Shown here in pieces: positions 25,841-36,923 of a stretch of 64,000 nt of DNA. The translations under genes and the position numbers were made by a program. The DNA lies in contig CBIHON010000006.1 in the NCBI GenBank assembly GCA_966211965.1, positions 124,001 to 188,000 of the forward strand. The letters are read 5' to 3'. The notes beneath the pieces were generated by a model that was given only the letters and a program-made list of their open reading frames with translations, did not search any database and was not told the origin of the DNA. Within the stretch, counting starts at the first letter, position 1. Every line of letters starts with the position of its first letter. This DNA comes from CBIHON01 sp966211965 (GTDB lineage: Bacteria; Pseudomonadota; Gammaproteobacteria; Burkholderiales; Burkholderiaceae_D).

Positions 25841-27811
25841 ATGAATAAGGCGGTACCAACAATCGCTCCTGTCCATACCACCATTCCATTGGTTCTAGGC
25901 GAATCCGGCGATCCTTCTGAATTGCTCTGCGCCTATGGCCTGTCCCCGGAAGAGATGGTTTCCATCCTGGTCCAAGGCGATTGGATTTCCACATGCGAGG
26001 GGCCGGTTGAGATGACAGGGTTGTTCAAGGATCTGGCAGCTCAAGTGCCTGAAGATAAAACCCTATGCGCTATCGTGATCACCGGCCATTTGGCGGCGCC
26101 CGGCGCGGTGCTGATCGATCGCGACAGCGATTGGGCCCCATCGCTCATCGTGGGCGGCAACCTGACCGCAAGAAGCATTTGCCTGGGTGGCGGCCAGACA
26201 AAAGTCATGGGGAACTTGTCCGTGCAAAACGCGCTTTATGGGCATTACAACCATGGAACGCTTGAGGTGCATGGAACAACCACGGCCGAGGTGATTTTGA
26301 GCGATGATTTTTCAATGGAGTTTTACGGTGCGGTGAATTGCAGAAACGTTTTATCCGCCAGCGGCTCCTTGAATATTGAGGCCCACTACGAGAATGAAGC
26401 TCTTGCAGGGATACTCAAGGCTGACCTGCTCGATTCCAACAATAACCCGATCGAAGAGCTGGTGCTGGACACCCTGGCCAAAAATCAATCGCTGTTGCTT
26501 AGCCCAGCCGAGGCGGGCAAAAAGCCCAGGCATGCGGTCAGCAAAGCCGGGCGCGAGCTGCTAGCCGCGCTTGAAGCCACGGCACAGCGCCGCCCCGTAT
26601 TCAAGCTGAATTTCGAGGGCTGTGATTTGAAATTCGTGCCGGAAGCGATTGCAAATTTTACCGATGCGAAATGGCTCAGCCTGGCGGGCAATCGAATAGG
26701 CAGCTTGCCCGACTGCCTTGCCAAACTGGAAAATCTGGAAGTGCTGCATATTTCCGACTGCGGCTTGAGCAGTTTGCCGGATTGGCTCGGACACATGCCC
26801 AAGCTGCGTACATTGGATGCACGGCAAAATGATGTGGTCGGGCTGCCAGCGTTCGAAGGCGCATTCAGCGCCCTTGAAGAGCTACAGATCGGCAACCCGT
26901 TTAGTGACAGCAACGCGCATAAGCAATGGATTTGCCTGCTGCCGCTCGCACGCTTCCCCAACTTGCGAAGCTTTACCAACCATTTGAACGTGACCGGCAC
27001 GTTCACCAGCAGTTCCGATTTTGATGCATGGTTTAATCCGGCGCTTGAGCACCTGAAAATGACGCCTGAAGTCGCCGGCGCACTTCCCGCCTGTCTGGCG
27101 AGCATGCCGCGGCTCAAATCGCTCGATTTGCAAATCAAGGCGGATATTCAAGCATCCGCGCTGGGCGTGCTGTCGCAGCTCAAGCAACTTGAAGCGATTC
27201 AATTCCACGCCAGTGAAGTAAATAAGCATTTTTTACTGAGCCTGGCCGCCGCCCTGCCGGACACCTTGATACGCTGCGAGGGCCTGCGCAAGCAGGAAGG
27301 CATGGCGAGCGCCGCATCGCTCACAAAAGTCTGGCCGGATATCAGCGGCCTGCTCTATCAAAACCAACTGGATGAAGCGTTAAGCGGAGTGGATCAAAAA
27401 ATTGCCGACGCAGAGAGACTATCGCACGGCTTGGCCCTGGAGGAGGATGAGAGTCCTCTGCAGCAAAAGCTGGACGTTCTATGCCACATTGCACGCAACA
27501 CGGCCGATTGGCCCGTAAAGCGCCGGTGCATCGAAGCCGCCGCACTATGGGCCACGGCTGTTCTGGAGCGCTACCGGAGATTATCTGTTTCGACAATGTG
27601 GCGACTGGGTTTTCGGCTCGGAAGTTTGCGCACCTCTTGCTTGACCACTCAGGCATGGTGGCTCATACGATCCGAGCATCCTGACCATGCCGGCGCCGCA
27701 AAAAAGCTCGATCAAGCCCAAGCCGAGCTGCTTGCATACGGAACGCATACCCATGTGACCGCGCCGCTACAGCGGGAAATCGATGCACTCCGCGAGTTGA
27801 TGGCTGCCTGA
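25841..27811 (+). CDS. Beta-helix plus leucine-rich-repeat protein
   Basis: A 656-residue cytosolic protein with no signal peptide. Residues about 70-200 are a polymer-forming/bactofilin-like beta-helix (PSLIVGGNLTARSICLGGGQ, VMGNLSVQNALYGHYNHGTL, LEVHGTTTAEVIL). Residues about 260-370 are leucine-rich repeats (FEGCDLKFVPEAIANF, WLSLAGNRIGSLPDCLAKLE, VLHISDCGLSSLPDWLGHMP), and a diverged LRR stretch follows. The last 200 residues are helical. The first half resembles proteins found with contact-dependent toxins, but no toxin is adjacent. AAAGGATTTCTTC precedes ATG 25841. Possibly a scaffold; function unknown. Confidence 0.75.
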   Translation: MNKAVPTIAPVHTTIPLVLGESGDPSELLCAYGLSPEEMVSILVQGDWISTCEGPVEMTGLFKDLAAQVPEDKTLCAIVITGHLAAPGAVLIDRDSDWAPSLIVGGNLTARSICLGGGQTKVMGNLSVQNALYGHYNHGTLEVHGTTTAEVILSDDFSMEFYGAVNCRNVLSASGSLNIEAHYENEALAGILKADLLDSNNNPIEELVLDTLAKNQSLLLSPAEAGKKPRHAVSKAGRELLAALEATAQRRPVFKLNFEGCDLKFVPEAIANFTDAKWLSLAGNRIGSLPDCLAKLENLEVLHISDCGLSSLPDWLGHMPKLRTLDARQNDVVGLPAFEGAFSALEELQIGNPFSDSNAHKQWICLLPLARFPNLRSFTNHLNVTGTFTSSSDFDAWFNPALEHLKMTPEVAGALPACLASMPRLKSLDLQIKADIQASALGVLSQLKQLEAIQFHASEVNKHFLLSLAAALPDTLIRCEGLRKQEGMASAASLTKVWPDISGLLYQNQLDEALSGVDQKIADAERLSHGLALEEDESPLQQKLDVLCHIARNTADWPVKRRCIEAAALWATAVLERYRRLSVSTMWRLGFRLGSLRTSCLTTQAWWLIRSEHPDHAGAAKKLDQAQAELLAYGTHTHVTAPLQREIDALRELMAA

Positions 27812-27885
27812 TGGAGGGTAAAGTTCGCATCCATGCCTTTGCAAGTTTGCCTATCGCCCGCAAACCCGCGTAAAATGCGAGCTGC

Positions 27886-27959
27886 GCGGGTGTAGCTCAA
27901 TGGTAGAGCAGAAGCTTCCCAAGCTTACGACGAGGGTTCGATTCCCTTCACCCGCTCCA
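27886..27959 (+). tRNA. tRNA-Gly(CCC)
   Basis: A 74-nt cloverleaf with CCA encoded. Acceptor GCGGGTG pairs with CACCCGC; D arm GCTC-AATGGTA-GAGC; anticodon loop TTCCCAA gives anticodon CCC (reads GGG); T arm GAGGG-TTCGATT-CCCTT. A TAAAAT box lies 10 bases upstream (27871). Confidence 0.95.
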
Positions 27960-27968
27960 GCTTTCCTC

Positions 27969-27996
27969 AAGGCGCCCATTCATCCGGCGCCTTTTT
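27969..27996 (+). terminator. Terminator after tRNA-Gly
   Basis: AAGGCGCC, a nine-base loop, GGCGCCTTTTT: an intrinsic terminator 10 bases after the tRNA. Confidence 0.85.
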
Positions 27997-28042
27997 ACTT
28001 TTTATTCCCGGTGCGTCCGGCACCCATAACCGCCAGCCCAGC

Positions 28043-28762
28043 ATGTCAGACAATCAATCCTCCGACGCTTCGAACAAGCCAATGTTTTATGACCCAAGCG
28101 AACACCGCATCCGCAGTTTCGTGACGCGGGCCGGGCGTTTGTCCACGGCACAGGCGCGGGCGATCGAGACGCTGGGGCCGCAGTTCTGCGTGCCGTATGA
28201 GAAAGCGCCGCTCGACTTCGATCAATGCTTTGCGCGCAGCGCGCCGACCATCCTGGAAATCGGCTTCGGCATGGGCGAGACCACGGCCAAGATCGCGGCG
28301 GGAATGCCGGACAAGAATTTTCTCGGGGTCGAGGTACATACGCCCGGCGTCGGCAGTTTGTTGAAGCTGATCGGGGAACAGGAACTGAGTAATCTGCGCC
28401 TGATCCAGCACGACGCGTTTGAAGTGTTGACGCATATGATCGCGCCGGCATCGCTGGCCGGCGTGCACGTCTTCTTTCCCGATCCCTGGCACAAGGCGCG
28501 CCACAACAAGCGGCGGCTGATCCAGGGACCACTTGTCAGTTTGTTAGCCTTGCGCATCGCACCTGGCGGTTATCTTCATTGCGCCACGGACTGGAAGGAG
28601 TATGCTGAACAAATGCTGGAAGTGCTGAGCGCGGAAACGGCGCTGCAAAATACTTCCGAGACTTACGCGCCGCGGCCGGCATACCGGCCGGTAACGAAGT
28701 TCGAAAATCGCGGTCTGAAATTAGGGCACGGCGTATGGGATCTGGTGTTTATTAAACGCTAA
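28043..28762 (+). CDS. trmB: tRNA (guanine-N7)-methyltransferase TrmB
   Basis: A 239-residue SAM-dependent methyltransferase forming m7G46 in tRNA. The SAM site is ILEIGFGMGETTAKIA, followed by FLGVEVHTPGVG; the family signature VHVFFPDPWHKARHNKRRL holds the catalytic aspartate; the tail TKFENRGLKLGHGVWDL matches TrmB. The start at ATG 28043 sits 47 bp after the tRNA terminator. Normal length. Confidence 0.95.
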   Translation: MSDNQSSDASNKPMFYDPSEHRIRSFVTRAGRLSTAQARAIETLGPQFCVPYEKAPLDFDQCFARSAPTILEIGFGMGETTAKIAAGMPDKNFLGVEVHTPGVGSLLKLIGEQELSNLRLIQHDAFEVLTHMIAPASLAGVHVFFPDPWHKARHNKRRLIQGPLVSLLALRIAPGGYLHCATDWKEYAEQMLEVLSAETALQNTSETYAPRPAYRPVTKFENRGLKLGHGVWDLVFIKR

Positions 28763-28776
28763 CCCTCGGGGAGAAC

Positions 28777-29316
28777 ATGATGGTCCGCATCTGTCCAAAG
28801 TGCAGTTATATCCGGCAGGCGACCGATGAGGCGCCGGAATGGCAATGCCCGTCGTGCCAGGTAGCCTACAACAAGGCTGGCGGACCGGATGCCCCCGCCA
28901 ATTACGGCCGCTATGGCGCGCCCGTGACGGTAGTTAAAAAAGAGGCATCCTCTTACGGCGTTCTCAAGTGGCTCATCATCCTGCTGGCGCTGGGTGCGCT
29001 GGCCTTGGCCACCAAACCGATGTGGCATAAAAAAAGACCGCACAACCCGGCTCGTGCCGCAGCCAGCGGCCAACCGGCGATCACGCTGTACAGCACCAGC
29101 TGGTGCGGCTACTGCGAAAAAACGCGCACTTTTTTCGATACGCACGGAATTCAATATACCGAACTGGATATCGAAAAATCCACTGCCGGTTATGAGGGAC
29201 ACAAGAAGCTGGGCGGCGGCGGCATTCCGGTCACCGTTATCGGGGAGGACGTGATTCGCGGCTACAGCGAAGAGCGTTTTCGAGGCATGCTCCAGCCATG
29301 GTTGAAGGGAACCTGA
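28777..29316 (+). CDS. Zinc-ribbon membrane-anchored glutaredoxin
   Basis: A 179-residue protein with three parts: a zinc ribbon (CPKCSYIRQATDEAPEWQCP, four cysteines with SCQVAYN), a transmembrane helix (LKWLIILLALGALALA, about residues 68-85), and a C-terminal glutaredoxin domain (ITLYSTSWCGYCEKTRTFFD, active site CGYC, and GIPVTVIGEDVIRGYS). The fusion suggests a membrane-tethered thiol exchanger. It follows trmB after 14 bp, so is probably co-transcribed. Start at 28777 or 28780. Confidence 0.85.
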   Translation: MMVRICPKCSYIRQATDEAPEWQCPSCQVAYNKAGGPDAPANYGRYGAPVTVVKKEASSYGVLKWLIILLALGALALATKPMWHKKRPHNPARAAASGQPAITLYSTSWCGYCEKTRTFFDTHGIQYTELDIEKSTAGYEGHKKLGGGGIPVTVIGEDVIRGYSEERFRGMLQPWLKGT

Positions 29317-29324
29317 AATCGCTC

Positions 29325-29347
29325 CGCCGTTTTTAAATCAAACGGCG
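29325..29347. terminator. Hairpin between convergent genes
   Basis: CGCCGTTT pairs with AAACGGCG over a seven-base loop, right after the glutaredoxin gene and before the end of the convergent 999-residue gene. A T tract within the stem is short, so termination strength is uncertain. Confidence 0.45.
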
Positions 29348-29373
29348 TGTTCCGATCTTCCCTCCATCGATAT

Positions 29374-32373
29374 TTACGGATTCAGCAGTACTGCCGCACC
29401 GGGAATCGGCGTCGCCGTCCCGTCGTTGATCGCTACATACAGCACCTGGAAATCGAGCGAACCGGTTGGTGCGACCGCCATGAAATCATCGATATAGCCT
29501 TCAGAGGTGCTGTTGAGCAGATCGCCGTTCGGCCATAGGATTTGGATTCCCCGCGCCTTGCTTGTCGCTTCCCAATCCTCGAATTCCACGGTGCCCGCCG
29601 CACCGGTGCTGGCACCGTCGGCATAGATCACTTTTTTCGGGCCGAGAAACGGCCGGACGGAGCCGCTGATGATGCCGGTCGTGTCCGAGGTATCGCCGTA
29701 ATACAGTTTGTAGCGCACTCCGCCCAGGTGAACCGGCGTTGCCGCCTGCATGTCCTTCATCAGCTTTGGGCATCCGTTGTTCTCGTATTGCACTACCCAT
29801 TTGGTCCCGTTCCACACCGCATAGGCCTGATTGTGGTTGGCGGTCGCACAACCCGAGATCGCATCGACGGTAAAAGTCATGAAGGCGCCGGCGGCCTCGT
29901 TCCAGCGCCAATCATCCTGCATCGGAAAACCGATCTTGAACTGGCGTGCATTGGCGATCTTGCTGTTGCCGTTGGTGTCGCCTTCAACCGGGATGACGAT
30001 GGCGGGTTCGCATCCGCCGCCGCTGTTGTAATCGACGGCCGTGGAGCAAATGGTGCTTGCACCGGAATTGAAATCCTTGCCGACATAACCGTCGCGACTG
30101 TTTATCGAAAATATCCGGGTCTTGTCGTCGCTGCCTTTGGATTCGAAGTAGAGACGGACATAACCGCCGGCGGCGGCGCTCATCGGTATGCCTTGGCCGG
30201 TCGCGACGATCTTGATCTGGCTTGTGCCGGTGCTCTGATTTTGCAGGCCGGAACTGCCGGCCGCGCTGGTAAAGGACAGGTGGCCGGAGGGGGCCGCGGT
30301 CACTACCGAGCTGCTCAGCGCGGTCGCCAATCCGCTGGCGGTACCGATGGAATTCGGCGTGTAATAGAGCTGCAAACGGTTCTTGACCGCGTCCGGCGCA
30401 TCGCTTCCATAACGCATCACCGCGATGCCGACATGGCCGTCGCTGACCACCTTGGTCAGGCCGGAGACATTGCCGCCGCTGCCCTGCAACTGCCATACCT
30501 CTTGGGACGTGCTGCCGCTGGCCGTGGTCGCGCTGCCGGCCTGGGTGCAGGCGCTGTCCTTGCAGGCGATGACCATGACGCTGTACGTGGTGCCGGATTT
30601 CAAGCCGGTCAGCGTGGCGCTGGTGTCGGCTGCCGCGGCGGTGCTGCTGACGCTGGTATTGCCGTTCGCCTCCGACGCCGCGATCAGGTAGTGATCGATC
30701 GCATAGCCGCTGGGCTTGGTCCAGCTTACCGTCAATTTGGTCGAGGACGCAAAGCTCGTGCTGCCGACCGTCTGACTACCGACGTTGGCGACCGCGACAT
30801 TGCCCGGCCCGGGCAGGATCTCGCCGGTCTGCGGCTGGGCCAGCACCAGCAAGCCGCTCGCCACGTCCTTCGCATAATTGACCAGCTCGAAGCTGCCGAG
30901 TGCGGCGCTGATGGCGATGCGCCATTTGGAACTCGATGTCGGCGGCGTATAGGCCAGCAGGCTTTCCAACTGCGCCGAGGTGAAGGTGAGCGTCTGGTTC
31001 GCGCCCAGCGTGCCCAGCGCAACGCCGGATGCCACCAGCGTGCCGTTGTCGTCATAGGCCGACGCCGTCAGCGCTGCGCTTTGCGCGCCCGTGTTGATGA
31101 CATGCAGCTGGGTGGTAGTCACCGCGCTGCTGGCCGGATACACGATGTAGGCGCTGCGCGTCGAACTGCTTGCGGTGCTGCTCCCCCTGTTGTCGGTCTG
31201 GGCCTGTGCCAGGTAGAGGTTACCGGTGGAGGGCACCTTGATGTTGTTGATCACTTCGAAGCTGGCCACATTGGCGGTCGCCACCAGGCGGTATCGGGCC
31301 GCGGTTGAACTCGGGGTGTAGCCGAGCGCGCTTTCGATCTGGGCCGAGGTCAGCGCCAGAATCTGGTTGGCCCCGACATTGCCGAGCGTGCCGCTGCCGA
31401 CCATGCTGCCGGCCTCGTTGTACGCGACGGCGGTGACTGCGGCGCCGCTGCTGTTGGGGTTGACGATGCGCAGCGTGGTATTGCGCTCGGTGCTGGTCGA
31501 GGGATAGACCAGCAGCACATTGCGGGCCGATATCGCCGCGCCGGACGCGGGACGATCGTCGACCTGCGCCTGCACCAGCGCAAGGTTGCCGGTGGCGATG
31601 TCCTTGGTGAAGTTGATCAGCTCCATGCTCGGCAGATTGGCGCTGAACGCCACCCGGTATTTGGCCGTGCCGGAAGCCGGCGTAAATGCCATGGCTGTTT
31701 CGAGTTGAGCCGAGGTGTAGGAAATCATCGCGTGCGGCGCTATCGGCCCCAAAACGGTATTGGCGCTGCCGGCAAGATTGCCGTTTTCGTCATAGAGCGT
31801 CGCAGTAAGCGAACCGCTCTGCGCGCTGGTATTGATGATGCGCAGCACATTGGTCTTGCTGGCGCTGGCGGACGAACTGAGAAACCACGCGGAGCGGCTC
31901 ACGCTGGCGGCCGTGGCGTTGGTATATCGATCGGCGGTAAGCGACTGCGACAAGGTCAGCGCGCCGGTGGCGATATCCCTGGTGTAGTTGATCATCTGAA
32001 AATCAGCCAGGCTGAGCGAAAAATACACCGAGTATTTCGCCGTCGTCGCGCCGGGCGTAAATCCGATCAGGCTTTCCAGTTGCGCCGAGGTGAAGCTCAA
32101 GGTCTGGTTGGCTGCAATCGCGCCGAGCGGCGCACTCGCCGTGCCGAGCTGCACGCCAGCTTCGCTATACGCAGTGGCGCGCACCGTGTCGGCATTGGCG
32201 CTGATGTTGATAATGCGCACCACGGAGGTTTTATTGGTGCTGGTCGAAGCGTTGACAAAAAGCGCGGCGCCGTTTGCCGCTGCAGCACTGCCGGGCGTGC
32301 CTGCGAGCGCCCACGCAAGACCAAGCATCCACAAAAGCCTGGCCGTATCGATCAGCTTCGTGTGCCCTTGCAT
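29374..32373 (-). CDS. Exported four-module protein with FN3 domain
   Basis: A 999-residue exported protein; AAGGAGGGGGCT precedes ATG 32373 and the signal peptide ends at AGTPGSAAAA. Residues about 37-520 are four shared modules in the order ALFVNASTSTNKTSVVRI; SAWFLSSSASASKTNVLR; VLLVYPSTSTERNTTLRI; AYIVYPASSAVTTTQLHV. A fibronectin type III domain follows (SYGYAIDHYL-type region, LTGLKSGTTYSVMVIACK). The last 350 residues are a secreted domain I do not recognise (YVRLYFESKGSDDKTRIFS, VEFEDWEATSKARGIQILWP). The module order matches the C-terminal modules of the 36924-39815 protein one to one. Likely surface-exposed or released. Confidence 0.8.
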   Translation of the reverse strand: MQGHTKLIDTARLLWMLGLAWALAGTPGSAAAANGAALFVNASTSTNKTSVVRIINISANADTVRATAYSEAGVQLGTASAPLGAIAANQTLSFTSAQLESLIGFTPGATTAKYSVYFSLSLADFQMINYTRDIATGALTLSQSLTADRYTNATAASVSRSAWFLSSSASASKTNVLRIINTSAQSGSLTATLYDENGNLAGSANTVLGPIAPHAMISYTSAQLETAMAFTPASGTAKYRVAFSANLPSMELINFTKDIATGNLALVQAQVDDRPASGAAISARNVLLVYPSTSTERNTTLRIVNPNSSGAAVTAVAYNEAGSMVGSGTLGNVGANQILALTSAQIESALGYTPSSTAARYRLVATANVASFEVINNIKVPSTGNLYLAQAQTDNRGSSTASSSTRSAYIVYPASSAVTTTQLHVINTGAQSAALTASAYDDNGTLVASGVALGTLGANQTLTFTSAQLESLLAYTPPTSSSKWRIAISAALGSFELVNYAKDVASGLLVLAQPQTGEILPGPGNVAVANVGSQTVGSTSFASSTKLTVSWTKPSGYAIDHYLIAASEANGNTSVSSTAAAADTSATLTGLKSGTTYSVMVIACKDSACTQAGSATTASGSTSQEVWQLQGSGGNVSGLTKVVSDGHVGIAVMRYGSDAPDAVKNRLQLYYTPNSIGTASGLATALSSSVVTAAPSGHLSFTSAAGSSGLQNQSTGTSQIKIVATGQGIPMSAAAGGYVRLYFESKGSDDKTRIFSINSRDGYVGKDFNSGASTICSTAVDYNSGGGCEPAIVIPVEGDTNGNSKIANARQFKIGFPMQDDWRWNEAAGAFMTFTVDAISGCATANHNQAYAVWNGTKWVVQYENNGCPKLMKDMQAATPVHLGGVRYKLYYGDTSDTTGIISGSVRPFLGPKKVIYADGASTGAAGTVEFEDWEATSKARGIQILWPNGDLLNSTSEGYIDDFMAVAPTGSLDFQVLYVAINDGTATPIPGAAVLLNP

Positions 32374-32566
32374 AGCCCCCTCCTTTTCTCGGCGGGCATG
32401 GCCGCCCGGGCTGGCGTTCTGTTATGAACTCAAAAATGCTCTAGTCAAATTTTTTCCGGTTGGTGTAGGACGGGGGACGGCTGCACCCCGCCACGGTCCT
32501 GATTAATTCTACCGCCGCCTTGGGCCAAAAGAATCATACCAACAGGAAATATTTTGCATGGGGGCT

Positions 32567-34393
<1,827 letters not shown>

Positions 34394-34401
34394 CACTGCG
34401 T

Positions 34402-35235
34402 CTAATCAGCCCATACGACCCAGCCGCTGTACGCGCTGGCGATCACGACAAAACCGAAGATGAGGCGGTACCACGCAAAGGCGGTAAAGTCATGCGAGCT
34501 GATATAGCGCAGCAACCAGCGCACGCAAAAAAAAGCCGACACAAAAGCGGCCAGCGTACCGACGCCGAACAGCGGCAGATCGGCCGACGACAGCAATGCG
34601 CGCTCCTTGTACAACGAATAAATAGTGGCGGCAAACAGCGTCGGGATCGCCAGAAAAAATGAAAACTCGGTGGCCGCCTTGCGCGACAGGCCGAACAGCA
34701 TGCCGCCGATGATGGTGGCGCCGGAGCGGCTGGTGCCCGGGATCAGCGCGAACGCCTGGGCGCAGCCGACCTTCACTGCGTCGAGCGCGCTCATGTCGTC
34801 CACGGAATCGATACGGACCGCAACCGGATTGAGTTTATTGCGCCGCTCGACCCACAGGATGATCAGGCCGCCGACGATGAAGGCGAGCGCCACCGGCACC
34901 GGTGCAAACAACACAGCCTTGATTTTTTTGCTCAACAGAAACCCCAGGGCCGCTGCCGGCAGGAAAGCCACCATCAGGTTCACCGCAAATTTCTGCGCCT
35001 TGGCATCGCTCAGCAGGCCGGCCAGAACGGTTCCGATCTTGAGGCGATATTCCCAGCACACGGCGAAGATTGCGCCGGCCTGGATCACGATTTCGAACAC
35101 CTTGACTTTTTCGCCAGTGAAGTTGAGCAAGCTGCCGGCGAGAATCAGGTGGCCGGTCGATGAAATCGGCAAAAATTCCGTCAGGCCTTCAACAACGCCC
35201 ATGATGATGACTTTACATGCTAAGAGGAGATCCAT
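34402..35235 (-). CDS. uppP: Undecaprenyl-diphosphatase UppP (BacA)
   Basis: A 277-residue inner-membrane enzyme recycling the undecaprenyl carrier of wall synthesis and giving bacitracin tolerance. Signatures are GVVEGLTEFLPISSTGHLIL (the E-x-x-x-E motif) and ALIPGTSRSGATIIGGML. About eight transmembrane helices, usual length. First gene of the uppP-recQ pair. The 454-bp region upstream holds its promoter. Confidence 0.95.
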   Translation of the reverse strand: MDLLLACKVIIMGVVEGLTEFLPISSTGHLILAGSLLNFTGEKVKVFEIVIQAGAIFAVCWEYRLKIGTVLAGLLSDAKAQKFAVNLMVAFLPAAALGFLLSKKIKAVLFAPVPVALAFIVGGLIILWVERRNKLNPVAVRIDSVDDMSALDAVKVGCAQAFALIPGTSRSGATIIGGMLFGLSRKAATEFSFFLAIPTLFAATIYSLYKERALLSSADLPLFGVGTLAAFVSAFFCVRWLLRYISSHDFTAFAWYRLIFGFVVIASAYSGWVVWAD

Positions 35236-35689
35236 GCTGGGAAGATGATGGTTTGAAAATCAATAATCGAAAATGCCGCAGAAGGTTACCACGAGATGGC
35301 GTGCTTTTGTCTTGACCGGCCCGTATAAGAGGAAAGAAAGCACGAAAGATTTCCTGACGCCACCCTTTCGTACGCTCGCTCCCGGACGGCAGGCAACTTG
35401 ACCGGCGGACTTATTTCGCCGAGCACATTTGCCCTGCGTGTCCGGCGTCGTCCTACATGCAAATTTCCATCTGAACAGATCGGTAAAACCGCAGAGAAAT
35501 ATGCGGCGATATCGAGATCTTTTTTACAAGAATCGTCCCCGCCCGACGAACTTTTCTTCCTATTTTTTTTCATAAAAGCGTAGGCCGTCGTAACCAATGG
35601 CGGAACGGGGTTTGCATGAAGAGTCACAGCGTGCGGCGCCTCATGCGGAGTCTCGAAAGCAGACGAAACTATTTCTTTTGGAGGTTAGC
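35236..35689. other. Intergenic, no gene seen
   Basis: A 113-codon minus frame (35286-35627) and a 61-codon plus frame show no similarity or ribosome site. The last 150 bases hold the promoter and GGAGG for the next gene. Confidence 0.4.
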
Positions 35690-36328
35690 ATGAATATCAA
35701 ACAGTTGATTTCAGTAGCGGCTGCCATGTCGGCGATCGTCAGCATTTATCCCGCACACGGAAATGACGCCGTGCGCGATACGCAAAGCAATACCAGCGGC
35801 GCAAGCGGCAGTGGCACCACAGATAGCACGGGCGCGAGCGGCAGCACTGGAAGCACCGACAGCAGCGGTTCAAGAGGCAGCAGTGGAATGAGCAGCGGCG
35901 CCAGCGGAAGTGGAACGAGCAGTGGCAGCAGTGGAAGCACCGATAGCAGCGGAACGAGCAGCGGCAGCACCGATAGCAGTGGCACGAGCGGCAGTTCCGG
36001 CAGCGGTATGGGTATGGGTAGCGGCAGCGGTACGACCGAGGGCGGCGGCACCAGCAGCAGTTCCGGGACGAGCAGCGGCAGCGGAACGACCGGAGGAATG
36101 GGCAGCGGTAGCGGAACAAGCAGCAGTACAAGCGATAGCAGCAGTACCAGCGACATCATGAGCAGCGGCAGCAGCATGTCTACGGAGTCCTCGCCTTCAG
36201 GGCCAAAAACGCGCGAGCAGGTCCGGGCAGAACTTGAGCAAGCGCGCCGCCAAGGTTTATTGAATCAGAACGACGCAAATTATCCACTCGACCAAAGCTA
36301 TTTTGGTCCGCGCGGCGCAACCAGATAA
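35690..36328 (+). CDS. Ser/Gly-rich exported protein with DUF4148 tail
   Basis: A 212-residue protein; TTTTGGAGGTTAGC precedes ATG 35690. The signal peptide ends near YPAHG. The middle of about 135 residues is almost only Ser, Gly and Thr with scattered Asp and Met (SGSTGSTDSSGSRGSSG), encoded by near-repeats of AGCGGCAGC-like codons. The C-terminus is a DUF4148 motif (KTREQVRAELEQARRQGLLN, ending DANYPLDQSYFG), common in Burkholderiales periplasmic proteins. The linker is far longer than in usual DUF4148 proteins and likely unfolded. Linker length should vary by slippage. Confidence 0.75.
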   Translation: MNIKQLISVAAAMSAIVSIYPAHGNDAVRDTQSNTSGASGSGTTDSTGASGSTGSTDSSGSRGSSGMSSGASGSGTSSGSSGSTDSSGTSSGSTDSSGTSGSSGSGMGMGSGSGTTEGGGTSSSSGTSSGSGTTGGMGSGSGTSSSTSDSSSTSDIMSSGSSMSTESSPSGPKTREQVRAELEQARRQGLLNQNDANYPLDQSYFGPRGATR

Positions 36329-36678
36329 AAAGTGAGCCGGAATTCGAAGCAAGACGCTGGCCGGGCGGCGCTCGCATGGGGAACGCCGCCGGTCCACTGC
36401 CCCATTCCTTATCGAGCACCGGGAACATCATTCCTGCCGGCGGCGCCGGCGCCGGTCAAAACCGATCAAGCATCCAGGTATTCAGGATCGCTGCGAATTG
36501 CTTCCCGCCTCCCGGTCAGGCAATTGCCCATCCTGATACGTATTTGAAATTCCCCTGGAATCCCCCCATCCGTCAATACCCTCGCACTTTTTTACTGTCC
36601 GGGCCACAGGGCAAACAGCTCGGTCGCCTCTTAGAGTCTCTGAATTAATGGTGCCTGTCTCATTTGTTTGGAGGCTGT
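36329..36678. other. Intergenic, no gene seen
   Basis: Two short + frames here lack similarity. The region ends at palindrome copy C. Confidence 0.4.
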
Positions 36679-36800
36679 TAGAGCATTTTTAGCCTGACCG
36701 TGCGGAGTCAAGGTCAGGCCGAGGAGCGGACGCGTACAGGCGTACGCCGAGCACCGGAGACCTGAGATTGGCCCGTACGGTCAGGCTAAAAATGCTCTAG
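36679..36800 (+). repeat. Dispersed 122-bp palindrome, copy C
   Basis: TAGAGCATTTTTAGCCTGACC to its complement ending at 36800; the outer 19 bases of the two arms pair perfectly, and the inner arms GCGGACGCGTAC / GTACGCCGAGC form a second stem. This is the best-preserved copy and almost identical to copy A in reverse. Confidence 0.88.
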
Positions 36801-36923
36801 GTATTTACGGCGGCCCCAGAGTGGTGTATGAGTATGGCAATCTCGGGTGTTGCAAAAGCCGGCATGGCTTGCTTCCCGGATTCTTGGTCATGCGCCACTT
36901 TCGCCGATGGAAGGGAATACCCC

